Positions 54,401 through 62,457 of a DNA stretch of 64,000 bases are shown one piece after another. Both the position numbers and the translations under genes were made by a program. The DNA is taken from positions 744,001-808,000 of the forward strand of contig NZ_JAULSA010000002.1 in assembly GCF_030518235.1 (NCBI RefSeq), read 5' to 3'. The first letter of the stretch is position 1; each line of letters starts with the position of its first letter. The DNA comes from Saccharibacillus sp. CPCC 101409 (GTDB lineage: Bacteria > Bacillota > Bacilli > Paenibacillales > Paenibacillaceae). The notes beneath the pieces are model-generated. The model saw nothing but the letters and a program-made list of their open reading frames with translations. It did no database searches and was not told where the DNA came from.

Positions 54401-54523
54401 CGCGATTATAGTTATTATATCTTGGAACAATGAGTCATGACCATGTTATATTTAATCCAATCTAAAAAGCCGGCGGCGCGCAGGCGTCCGGGTCGGTACC
54501 AATCCAGCGCGGGGGGAACAAAC

Positions 54524-55945
54524 ATGAGCAAAAAGACATTGTACGAGAAAATCTGGGACAATCACGTCATCTATCAAAAAGAAGGCGAACCGAGCATCAT
54601 CTATATCGACCTGCACCTGGTGCACGAAGTGACTTCGCCGCAGGCGTTCGAAGGTCTGCGCCTCGGCGGCCGCCAGGTCCGCCGTCCGGACCGCACGTTC
54701 GCCACGATGGACCACAACGTGCCGACGACCGACCGCTTCAATATCAAAGACCCGATCTCCAAACAGCAGATCGATACGCTGACGCAGAACTGCAAAGACT
54801 TCGGCGTCAAGCTGTTCGACCTCGACACGATCGACCAGGGCGTCGTGCACGTTATGGGACCGGAACTGGGCTTGACCCATCCGGGCAAAACGATCGTCTG
54901 CGGCGACAGCCATACCTCCACGCACGGCGCGTTCGGCGCGCTGTCGTTCGGGATCGGCACGAGCGAAGTGGAGCACGTGCTGGCGACCCAGTGTCTCCAG
55001 CAGGGCAAGTCCAAAACGATGGAAGTCCGCTTCGTCGGCAAACGCAAACCGGGCGTAACCGCCAAGGACATGATTCTGGGCGTCATCGCCAAATACGGCA
55101 CCGACTTCGCGACCGGCTACGTATTGGAGTACACGGGCGAGTCGATCCGCGAGCTGACGATGGAAGAACGCATGACGGTCTGCAATATGTCGATCGAAGG
55201 CGGAGCGAGAGCGGGACTGATCGCGCCGGACGAAACGACGTTCGCTTACATCAAGGGCCGCGAACACGCGCCGCAGGGCGCGGCATTCGAAGCGGCGGTG
55301 GCCGATTGGAAAAATCTCGTTACCGACGAAGGCGCCGGGTACGACCGCGTCGTCGAATTCGACGTCGACTCGCTGATTCCGCAGGTCACCTGGGGCACCA
55401 GCCCGGGCATGGGCACGGATATCGATTCCGTCGTGCCGAACCCGGCCAACTTTACGACGGAGAACGAACGCCGCGCGGCCGAGAAAGCGCTGGAGTATAT
55501 GGATCTGGCGCCGGGCACGAGAATGTCCGACATTCCGGTCGACTACGTCTTTATCGGTTCCTGTACCAACGGACGGATCGAAGATCTGCGCGCCGCGGCC
55601 GAAGTGGCCAAAGGCTATCAGGTATCGGCGAACGTGACCGCGATCGTCGTTCCGGGATCGGGCCGCGTCAAGCTGCAGGCCGAACAGGAAGGATTGGACG
55701 TCGTATTCCGCGAAGCCGGTTTCGAATGGCGCGAGGCGGGATGCAGCATGTGCCTGGCGATGAACCCGGACGTGCTGCAGCCGGGACAGCGCTGCGCATC
55801 GACGTCGAACCGCAACTTCGAAGGCCGCCAGGGCCGCGGAGGACGCACCCATCTGGTCTCGCCGGCTATGGCCGCCGCAGCCGCGATCCGCGGACGATTT
55901 ACCGATGTTCGCGACTGGACGTTCAAGACCGAAGTCGTCAGCTGA
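54524..55945 (+). CDS. leuC: 3-isopropylmalate dehydratase large subunit
   Basis: Isomerises isopropylmalate in leucine synthesis with LeuD; contains a 4Fe-4S cluster. 473 residues: [45 protein letters not shown] and [13 protein letters not shown] give the aconitase-type cluster Cys and active site. ATG 54524 follows GCGGGGGGAAC. leuA and leuB are not in the window. Confidence 0.96.
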   Translation: MSKKTLYEKIWDNHVIYQKEGEPSIIYIDLHLVHEVTSPQAFEGLRLGGRQVRRPDRTFATMDHNVPTTDRFNIKDPISKQQIDTLTQNCKDFGVKLFDLDTIDQGVVHVMGPELGLTHPGKTIVCGDSHTSTHGAFGALSFGIGTSEVEHVLATQCLQQGKSKTMEVRFVGKRKPGVTAKDMILGVIAKYGTDFATGYVLEYTGESIRELTMEERMTVCNMSIEGGARAGLIAPDETTFAYIKGREHAPQGAAFEAAVADWKNLVTDEGAGYDRVVEFDVDSLIPQVTWGTSPGMGTDIDSVVPNPANFTTENERRAAEKALEYMDLAPGTRMSDIPVDYVFIGSCTNGRIEDLRAAAEVAKGYQVSANVTAIVVPGSGRVKLQAEQEGLDVVFREAGFEWREAGCSMCLAMNPDVLQPGQRCASTSNRNFEGRQGRGGRTHLVSPAMAAAAAIRGRFTDVRDWTFKTEVVS

Positions 55946-55977
55946 CCCGACTATTCCCGAAAAGAGGAGACTAATCT

Positions 55978-56580
55978 ATGGAAGCATTCAAACAATTAAA
56001 CGGGCTCGTCGCTCCGGTGGACCGGGTCAATGTCGATACGGACGCGATCATCCCCAAGCAGTTTCTGAAACGGATCGAACGGACCGGCTTCGGCCAGTTC
56101 CTGTTCTTCGAATGGCGCTTCGACGAAGCGGGCAGCGAAATCCCTTCGTTCGAAATGAACAAACCGCGCTATCAGGGAGCGGAAGTGCTGATCTCCCGCG
56201 CCAACTTCGGCTGCGGTTCGTCCCGCGAACACGCGCCGTGGGCGATCATGGACTACGGATTCCGCTGCGTCATCGCGCCTTCGTTCGCCGATATTTTCTA
56301 CAACAACTGTTTCAAAAACGGCATCCTGCCGATCAAGTTGTCCGAAGAGCAGGTTCAAGATCTGTTCAGCCGCACCGCCGAGCACGAAGGCTACCGCCTG
56401 AATGTAAACCTTGAAGACAAAACGCTCACCGACGAATTCGACCTCAAGATCGATTTCGACCTGGACGAACACCGCCGCCAGTTCCTGCTGCAAGGCCTGG
56501 ACGACATCGGCCTGACGCTCCAGCACGAAGACGCGATCTCCGCCTTCGAAGCCAAACGCAGCGAGCGGGTTTACGCCTGA
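55978..56580 (+). CDS. leuD: 3-isopropylmalate dehydratase small subunit
   Basis: 200 residues, the swivel domain partner of Leu[32 protein letters not shown] (active-site Ser/Arg) and [17 protein letters not shown]. Lies 32 bases after leuC with AAAGAGGAG ahead of the ATG; the same operon. Followed by a terminator. Confidence 0.96.
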   Translation: MEAFKQLNGLVAPVDRVNVDTDAIIPKQFLKRIERTGFGQFLFFEWRFDEAGSEIPSFEMNKPRYQGAEVLISRANFGCGSSREHAPWAIMDYGFRCVIAPSFADIFYNNCFKNGILPIKLSEEQVQDLFSRTAEHEGYRLNVNLEDKTLTDEFDLKIDFDLDEHRRQFLLQGLDDIGLTLQHEDAISAFEAKRSERVYA

Positions 56581-56610
56581 CCAAGTAGGGCAGGAGACTT
56601 CCGCACATTC

Positions 56611-56642
56611 GAAAGCCCGCAGCTTCCGCTGCGGGCTTTAAG
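56611..56642 (+). terminator. Terminator after leuD
   Basis: AAAGCCCGCAG and CTGCGGGCTTT with loop CTTCCG or similar; short T-run. Confidence 0.85.
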
Positions 56643-56668
56643 GCGTTGAGAAGGTTCATATAAAAATT

Positions 56669-56702
56669 AAAAAAAGCCGCTCCGCGAAGAAGGCTTTTTT
56701 GT
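56669..56702. terminator. Second terminator-like hairpin in the leuD-amidase gap
   Basis: AAAAAAAGCC and GGCTTTTTTG with a 13-base loop; A- and T-tracts allow function in both directions. Confidence 0.6.
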
Positions 56703-56970
56703 GAGAAAGCTAATCTCTGCAAGGCCTCCACGCCGATATGAAATAAAGGGAAAACTCCGAATTTCGGACATGCGAAAAAAAACGCCGCAACTTTCCAAAA
56801 AAGTCCGCGTCTAAGGTAACGTGAGCAACTGTCGGGATGGCAAGGGTTCGGAAGCGGTCCAAAAGGCGTTTGGGAGCAAGCGCGAGTAGGATCGTAGCCG
56901 TTTGTCTCTATTTTTAAACGAGACAAGCGGGTATTCCGGCGAAAAAAGCGAAAAATGGTAGAGGTGGACA
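56703..56970 (+). promoter_or_regulatory. Structured leader of the amidase gene, class unknown
   Basis: No gene is seen in these 268 bases. A strong hairpin CCGTTTGTCTC / GAGACAAGCGG (56898-56930, 11 bp with one G-U, A/T-rich loop) lies 40 bases before the ATG, and G-rich pieces with AGGTAACGTGAGCAACTG and GTTTGGGAGC suggest further folding. I compared by eye with c-di-AMP and c-di-GMP riboswitch cores and found no convincing match. Confidence 0.35.
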
Positions 56971-58383
56971 ATGAAAAAGTACGGTTTAGCGGCAATGATG
57001 GCGGTCCTGATGCTGATGTTCTTGCTCCCGCATACGGGACAAGCGGCATCCTCGGGAACCAAAGTGTATCTTGACAACCGGCAGCTGACGAACGCGGAAG
57101 CAGTTCTGGTCGGCGGATCGACAATGGTCCCGATTCGGGTTTTGTCCGAAGAACTCGGCTACCAGGTGATCTGGGATCAGAAAGCGCAGCAGGTCGCGAT
57201 TATCGGAGAAGCGGGTCAAACCGTACTCACCATTAACCAGAAAACGGCTCAGGTAAACGCTCAATCCGTGACGCTCGACCAACCGGCGATCGTCCAGAAT
57301 TCGACGACCTATGTGCCGCTGCGGTTCGTGAGTACGCAGATGGGCCTTCAGATCAAGTGGAACAACGCGGCCAAAACCGTGTATTTGACTTCTGCGGCCG
57401 GAGCGGGCGGGGGTTCGGTCGGGGTAACGGTGCCGGGCACGACCACGCCGGTTACGACGACTCCGGCCGATCCCGCTTCGGGCGCGGCGGAAGTGAACGC
57501 AATCAGCTTCAGCGACAATCGTCTGATGATCTCGCTGAGCAAAGCCGTAACGCCGCAGGATTCGGTGCTGACGGGCAGCGACCGTATCGTCGTCGATCTG
57601 CCGAATGCCAAGTTCGGCGCGGCTTTCGGCGGCGGCATGAAGCTGGGCGACGTTTCGACGCTTAAAGTAACGGATGCGGCGAACGTTTCGCAGGTTCGTT
57701 ACTCGCTGTACAGCAGTTCGCCTTCGACGGTGCGTGTCGTGATCGACCTCAAGAGCGCGAATGCGTACAAGCTGACGACCGAAGGCACGGCTATCTTCGT
57801 CGCGCTGGACAAAGTGGCGGGAACGCCGAACACCAGCGTGGGCGGCAACGGCAAGAAAGTAATCGTGATCGACGCCGGACACGGCGACCAGGACCCGGGC
57901 GCAGTCGGCCCGACGGGCGTAAGGGAAAAAGACGTCAATCTGGCTATCGCGCTCAAACTGGAAAAAATCCTCAAGCAGAATTCGAAGATCGACGTGGTGA
58001 TGACGCGCAGCGACGACACGTTCCTCGAACTCAAGGAGCGGGTAAAAGTCGCCGAGAACGTCAAAGCCGACGTATTCCTGTCGATTCACCACAACAGCGG
58101 ATCGTCTTCGGCGAGCGGCACCGAAACGTATTATCAGCGCGCCGACAGCAAATCGCTGGCGACCACGCTGCATAAGTATCTGGTAGCGGCGACCGGCTTC
58201 AAAGACCGCAAAGTCCAGTACGGCAACTTCCACGTGATTCGCGAAACGACGATGCCGGCCTCGCTGGTCGAAGTCGGATTCGTCAGCAACGCGGCGGAAG
58301 CGGCGCAGATCAGAACGGACGCTTTCCAGCAGAAAGTCGCGGAAGCGCTGGCCAAAGGACTGCTCGAATATCTCGGACTGTAA
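56971..58383 (+). CDS. Secreted N-acetylmuramoyl-L-alanine amidase
   Basis: 470 residues. Signal peptide (YGLAAMMAVLMLMFLLPHTGQAA), a copper-amine-oxidase-like N-terminal domain (KVYLDNRQLTNAEAVL, MVPIRVLSEELGYQV), an AMIN-type beta domain (residues ~170-285) and an amidase_3 catalytic domain: VIDAGHGDQDPGAVGPTG (zinc His), EKDVNLAIALKL, FLSIHHNSG (zinc His) and MPASLVEVGFVSN with the catalytic Glu. It cleaves the peptide from MurNAc in peptidoglycan. A strong terminator follows. Confidence 0.93.
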   Translation: MKKYGLAAMMAVLMLMFLLPHTGQAASSGTKVYLDNRQLTNAEAVLVGGSTMVPIRVLSEELGYQVIWDQKAQQVAIIGEAGQTVLTINQKTAQVNAQSVTLDQPAIVQNSTTYVPLRFVSTQMGLQIKWNNAAKTVYLTSAAGAGGGSVGVTVPGTTTPVTTTPADPASGAAEVNAISFSDNRLMISLSKAVTPQDSVLTGSDRIVVDLPNAKFGAAFGGGMKLGDVSTLKVTDAANVSQVRYSLYSSSPSTVRVVIDLKSANAYKLTTEGTAIFVALDKVAGTPNTSVGGNGKKVIVIDAGHGDQDPGAVGPTGVREKDVNLAIALKLEKILKQNSKIDVVMTRSDDTFLELKERVKVAENVKADVFLSIHHNSGSSSASGTETYYQRADSKSLATTLHKYLVAATGFKDRKVQYGNFHVIRETTMPASLVEVGFVSNAAEAAQIRTDAFQQKVAEALAKGLLEYLGL

Positions 58384-58419
58384 GCAGCATACGCATCAAA
58401 CATTACAATTCTTTCATAC

Positions 58420-58467
58420 ATTCGCCGCCGGCAGGAAAGTTATACGCCGGCGGCGAATTTATTGTTT
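58420..58467 (+). terminator. Terminator after the amidase gene
   Basis: TTCGCCGCCGGC and GCCGGCGGCGAA (12 bp) with a 13-base loop, followed by T-rich sequence. Confidence 0.85.
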
Positions 58468-58507
58468 TAAGCTAAATCGCTGTTTAATGTGGGGAAGGGG
58501 AAAAAGC

Positions 58508-61264
58508 ATGAAGAAGTTCAAAACCAACCGTCGGCAGTCGTCCGGCCAATCCGATAAACGCAAGGTGAATCCGGTGGTGCCGGCCGTGCTGGCCGTTGTC
58601 ATGGGCGCGAGCGGGGGCTCGTTTGCTCTGGCGGCCGAACCGGCGGGAACGACAACGGCGGCTGTAACGGCAGCCGGCGCTTCGGCGTTCGGCGACGTGG
58701 CTGCCGGCCACTGGGCGGAGAAACATATCTATAAGCTGGCTTCGCAGGGAATCGTGCTGGGGCAAAGCGGCAAATTCAAACCCTCGGACAATATCACCCG
58801 CCAGGAAGCGATCACGATGGCGATCCGGTTCAGCGGCGCGGAGAAAGAATTAGGCAGCGCCGATACGGCCGTTCTGCCGGACGGGTTGACCGTCAGCGCT
58901 TATTTTAAACCGTATGTCGATCTGGCGCTGGATAAAGGACTGATCAAATCCACGGAGGAGAGCGACGTCGACGGCAAATCGTGGGGCGCGCAGCCGGCGA
59001 GCCGCGAATGGGTGACCAAGCTGATCGTGCGGGCGATCGGCAAAGAAAGCGAAGCGCTGCTGAGCTCGTCGGCCACGTCTTTTGCGGATAATGATTCGAT
59101 CTCCAAAAGCAATCTGGGCTATGTCAGCACGGCGGTCAAGCTCGGAATCGCTCACGGGATGGCGAACAACAAGTTCAATCCCGTCGGTCTTGTAACGCGC
59201 GCCCAGATGGCGACCTTTTTCAGCCAGGCCGAAAGCTATATCACGCCTGCATACGACGGAGCGGCGACCGGGATCGTAACGGCGCTGACGCCGAACTCCG
59301 TTACGCTGTACGCGGACGGGCGCAGCCTGTCTTACTCGCTCGACGCGGGGACGGGATACTTTACTTCCGCTTCCGACAAAAGAACCTCGGCTTCGGAGCT
59401 CAAGCTGTATACCAAAGTGATGGCGGCGGGAGCGGGCGGCAGAGCCGGCTATATCGAAATCGTCGATCCGCAGGCGCAGGTCGAAACGATCGGCGGGGAA
59501 TTTGCGCGCACGACGGGCGGAAACACGCTGTGGCTGGCGACCGACAACGGCTACGACCCGTACGCGTACGACGCATCGGTTTCGTTCACGGACCAAAACG
59601 GCGGTACAATCGACCCCCTGAAGCTTGCGGCCGGAAGCCGGCTGTCGCTGCTGCGAGAAACGTATTCGGGCCAGCATAAGATCCTGGCCGTTCAGGTCAT
59701 GTCCGGCAACGTGAGCAAGACCGACACCGGAACGGTAACGGGCACGGACGCGGCTTCCGGCACCGTGACATTCGTCGGATCGACGGGACAAAGCGAACAG
59801 TACAAGCTCGATTCCTCCTCGATCATCCGATATCAGAGCGAAATCCTGTCGGCGGCGGATCTCAAAGCGGGCAGCAAAGTCCGTTATACGATTGAAAACA
59901 ATACGGTCCGCACGATCGAAGTGACGGAGAGCGTAGAGCGCACGATCACGGCTTCGCTGTATCAAAAAGCGGCCGACGGCTCCACCGTTACGTACAAGAC
60001 CGATTCGGGCGCGCTGGAGGTCAAGCTGCTGTCGGATAAAGCGATCGTCGTGGTGGCGGGCAAGAACGCGGCGCTGTCCGATCTGATTGCGGACAAAGCC
60101 CAGGGCGACCGGGTGGAACTGACGCTGAACGCAAGCGGCGAAGTTACGCGAATCGTCGTCAAGAACCGCGAAGCGACCCAGCTGTCCCATGTGACGGTCA
60201 GCTCTTACGACGCGGCGACCGGCGTGCTGGCCGTGATCGACGCGAGCGGCAAACCGTACGCGTTCACCGTCGACGGCAGTACCCGCCTTGTCTACAATGC
60301 GGCATCGACGACGCTTAAAGGCCTGGAGTCGCAGCTGATCAAAGGCCGTCAGGTCAACCTGACGGGCGTGGGCAGCCGGCTGCTGTCGCTCGAAGTCGTC
60401 TACAAATACGAAGGCACGGTCGATTCGATCAACAACGCGACTTCGGTGCTGACATTGAAGCTGGACGACGGTTCGCTCGTCAAACTGCCGTTCAGCTATA
60501 CCGGAGTGTACGTCCAGGTGTACGGCATCAATACCGCCGTTTTGTCCGACGTCAAAGCCGGCGATCGGGTAACGGCTTCGCTGTACACGGACCGCATGCT
60601 GCTGCAATCGGTGGCGGTGCAAACCACGAAGCAGTTCAAAGTGACGAATCTGTCTCCGTCGACCAATCGTTTGACGGTGGAGCTGAACGGAACCTCGTCC
60701 AGCCTGTACGTCGAGAATTCCGCGATCGTCAACGCGCAGGGAGCGGCGATCGGATACGCGGGACTTGCAGTCGGCAATCTGGTCGACGTTACGTTTGGCG
60801 GAGCCGACGCATCGAAAGTCCGGCTGTCCGACAGCGTGAAGGGAACGGTCCTGAATGTCGATACGACCGGCAAAACAGTCACGATCCAAACGTCCGCGGG
60901 AGCGACCCGCATGTATTCCGGCGCGAACGCGGCGCTGAACGTGGTCCAAAACGGTTCAACCCTGTCCGGGTTCTCCGTCCTGAGAGCCGGCGACCACGTC
61001 CAGGCGGTCGTGCAGCCGGACGGCGGCGCTTCCCTGACTTTATTTACGACGCTGAGCCGGAATTTCTGGAAATACGATGCTTCTTCGCAAACGCTCTACG
61101 TCAAGCGCGCGGCGGGTTCGTCGGAAAATTATATGTTCCAGGTGTCTCCGGAAGCCTGGATTCATCAAGGAACGACGAATATCAACGTGCAATCGCTCGC
61201 CGGAGATGATAAAATTGTATTGTATTTGAACAACAACGTCGTATACGAGCTCGAGAAACCATAG
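58508..61264 (+). CDS. SLH-domain surface protein
   Basis: 918 residues. Long signal peptide (PVVPAVLAVVMGASGGSFALAAE). Residues 60-255 hold three SLH modules (FGDVAAGHWAEKHIYKLASQG, NITRQEAITMAIRF, LVTRAQMATFFSQAE), which anchor proteins to pyruvylated wall polymers. From about 265 on, the protein is made of roughly seven related beta-rich units of 75-90 residues with a pattern T-V-x-D-x-x-x-x-V-x-L plus L-K-x-G-x-x-V near the end. It may be an S-layer or envelope protein. ATG 58508 follows GGGGAAGGGG. Confidence 0.88.
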   Translation: MKKFKTNRRQSSGQSDKRKVNPVVPAVLAVVMGASGGSFALAAEPAGTTTAAVTAAGASAFGDVAAGHWAEKHIYKLASQGIVLGQSGKFKPSDNITRQEAITMAIRFSGAEKELGSADTAVLPDGLTVSAYFKPYVDLALDKGLIKSTEESDVDGKSWGAQPASREWVTKLIVRAIGKESEALLSSSATSFADNDSISKSNLGYVSTAVKLGIAHGMANNKFNPVGLVTRAQMATFFSQAESYITPAYDGAATGIVTALTPNSVTLYADGRSLSYSLDAGTGYFTSASDKRTSASELKLYTKVMAAGAGGRAGYIEIVDPQAQVETIGGEFARTTGGNTLWLATDNGYDPYAYDASVSFTDQNGGTIDPLKLAAGSRLSLLRETYSGQHKILAVQVMSGNVSKTDTGTVTGTDAASGTVTFVGSTGQSEQYKLDSSSIIRYQSEILSAADLKAGSKVRYTIENNTVRTIEVTESVERTITASLYQKAADGSTVTYKTDSGALEVKLLSDKAIVVVAGKNAALSDLIADKAQGDRVELTLNASGEVTRIVVKNREATQLSHVTVSSYDAATGVLAVIDASGKPYAFTVDGSTRLVYNAASTTLKGLESQLIKGRQVNLTGVGSRLLSLEVVYKYEGTVDSINNATSVLTLKLDDGSLVKLPFSYTGVYVQVYGINTAVLSDVKAGDRVTASLYTDRMLLQSVAVQTTKQFKVTNLSPSTNRLTVELNGTSSSLYVENSAIVNAQGAAIGYAGLAVGNLVDVTFGGADASKVRLSDSVKGTVLNVDTTGKTVTIQTSAGATRMYSGANAALNVVQNGSTLSGFSVLRAGDHVQAVVQPDGGASLTLFTTLSRNFWKYDASSQTLYVKRAAGSSENYMFQVSPEAWIHQGTTNINVQSLAGDDKIVLYLNNNVVYELEKP

Positions 61265-61297
61265 ATCCGTCTCCACAGGCTGCCAGGTACGGCCAGG

Positions 61298-61343
61298 CCG
61301 GCTCGGCGCGAACGCTACCGTTCGCGCCGGCCGGTTTGTCTTT
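61298..61343 (+). terminator. Terminator after the SLH protein gene
   Basis: CCGGCTCGGCGCGAAC and GTTCGCGCCGGCCGG form a strong stem with loop GCTACC; the T-run (TTTGTCTTT) is broken. Confidence 0.7.
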
Positions 61344-61394
61344 GGAATCGGAACTTTGTTCTCTCCCTCGGAAGCGCGGAAAAGGATTGGAGCC

Positions 61395-62066
61395 ATGACG
61401 AATCCGAAAGTCAGACATATTCTGGATACGATTGCCGGCATGTACCCGGACGCGCACTGCGAACTGAATCACCGCAGCGCGTTCGAGCTGACGATTGCGG
61501 TTCTGCTGTCGGCCCAGTGTACGGATGCCACGGTCAATAAAGTCACGCAGGACCTGTTTCAAAAGTATCATGCGCCGGCCGATTACGTTGCCGTTTCGCG
61601 CGAGGAACTGGAACAGGATATCCGGCGAATCGGACTGTACCGCAACAAGGCGAAGCATATTCAAAATCTTTGCCATCTGCTGCTCGAGCAGTACGGAGGC
61701 GAGATCCCGAGCGCGCACGACGAGCTGGTCAAACTGCCCGGCGTCGGACGCAAAACGGCGAATGTGGTCGTGTCGAACGCATTCGACGTGCCCGCGATCG
61801 CGGTCGATACCCATGTGGAGCGGGTATCGAAGCGGCTGTCGCTGGCTGCGGAAACCGATTCCGTACTCGAAGTCGAGAAAAAGCTGATGAAAAAAGTGCC
61901 GAAGGAAGAATGGACGATCACGCATCACCGTCTGATTTTCTTCGGCCGGTATCACTGCAAGGCGCAGTCCCCGAACTGCCAGGTTTGTCCGCTGCTCGAC
62001 GTCTGCAAAGAAGGCAAAAAAAGAATGAAGACGTCGACGGTGCGCAGAAGCCGCAAATCGGGATAA
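61395..62066 (+). CDS. nth: Endonuclease III
   Basis: Base-excision repair DNA glycosylase/AP lyase for oxidised pyrimidines. 223 residues: ELTIAVLLSAQCTDATVN, LPGVGRKTANVV (helix-hairpin-helix with catalytic Lys), AVDTHVERVSKRL with the catalytic Asp, and the 4Fe-4S loop CKAQSPNCQVCPLLDVC. ATG 61395 follows AAAAGGATTGG. In Bacillus it directly follows dnaD; here 21 kb of other genes lie between them. Confidence 0.96.
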   Translation: MTNPKVRHILDTIAGMYPDAHCELNHRSAFELTIAVLLSAQCTDATVNKVTQDLFQKYHAPADYVAVSREELEQDIRRIGLYRNKAKHIQNLCHLLLEQYGGEIPSAHDELVKLPGVGRKTANVVVSNAFDVPAIAVDTHVERVSKRLSLAAETDSVLEVEKKLMKKVPKEEWTITHHRLIFFGRYHCKAQSPNCQVCPLLDVCKEGKKRMKTSTVRRSRKSG

Positions 62067-62121
62067 AAGCCGAATCGCCGCGAGGCGGCTTGAAAATTCA
62101 ATGAAAAAGAGGATGGACAGA

Positions 62122-62388
62122 ATGGAAAACATGAGATGCGTAACGGTATACACCAACGAGTTTGAAAAATTTTCGGATATTTTCGAGCAGGTACTGATCA
62201 GCGATATTCCCGAAAACGAAGACACCGAAGTCGAAGGCGTAACCGTCGGCTCCGTCAGCGATATTCCGGAAGAGTATATCGAGCAAATGCGAGTAAAGCC
62301 GGAAGTCGTGGTTATGCGGGACAAAAAACGCGGAATTACGATTCTGCAGCACGGCAAAATCTTCGAAATCTTTATTCCATCCGTTTAA
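62122..62388 (+). CDS. Small hypothetical protein, 88 aa
   Basis: Not recognised. Acidic, soluble, with a likely alpha-beta fold: VTVYTNEFEKFSDIFEQVL, a middle strand repeat (EVEGVTVGSVSDIPEEY) and VVVMRDKKRGITILQHG. ATG 62122 is ten bases after AAGAGG; 62101 and 62113 are alternatives. It sits between nth and the GTPase gene, where Bacillus has ypoC, but it does not look like YpoC. Confidence 0.65.
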   Translation: MENMRCVTVYTNEFEKFSDIFEQVLISDIPENEDTEVEGVTVGSVSDIPEEYIEQMRVKPEVVVMRDKKRGITILQHGKIFEIFIPSV

Positions 62389-62457
62389 TCGTCTGCCGCC
62401 GGGCCGAAGCTCGGCCGCGGCGGACAGCATAAATCGGCATCGAACCTGGAGGAGCAT

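Noticed and set aside
56703-56970. c-di-AMP (ydaO-type) or c-di-GMP riboswitch
   Set aside because: Context is suggestive, but the conserved core sequences are not seen by eye.
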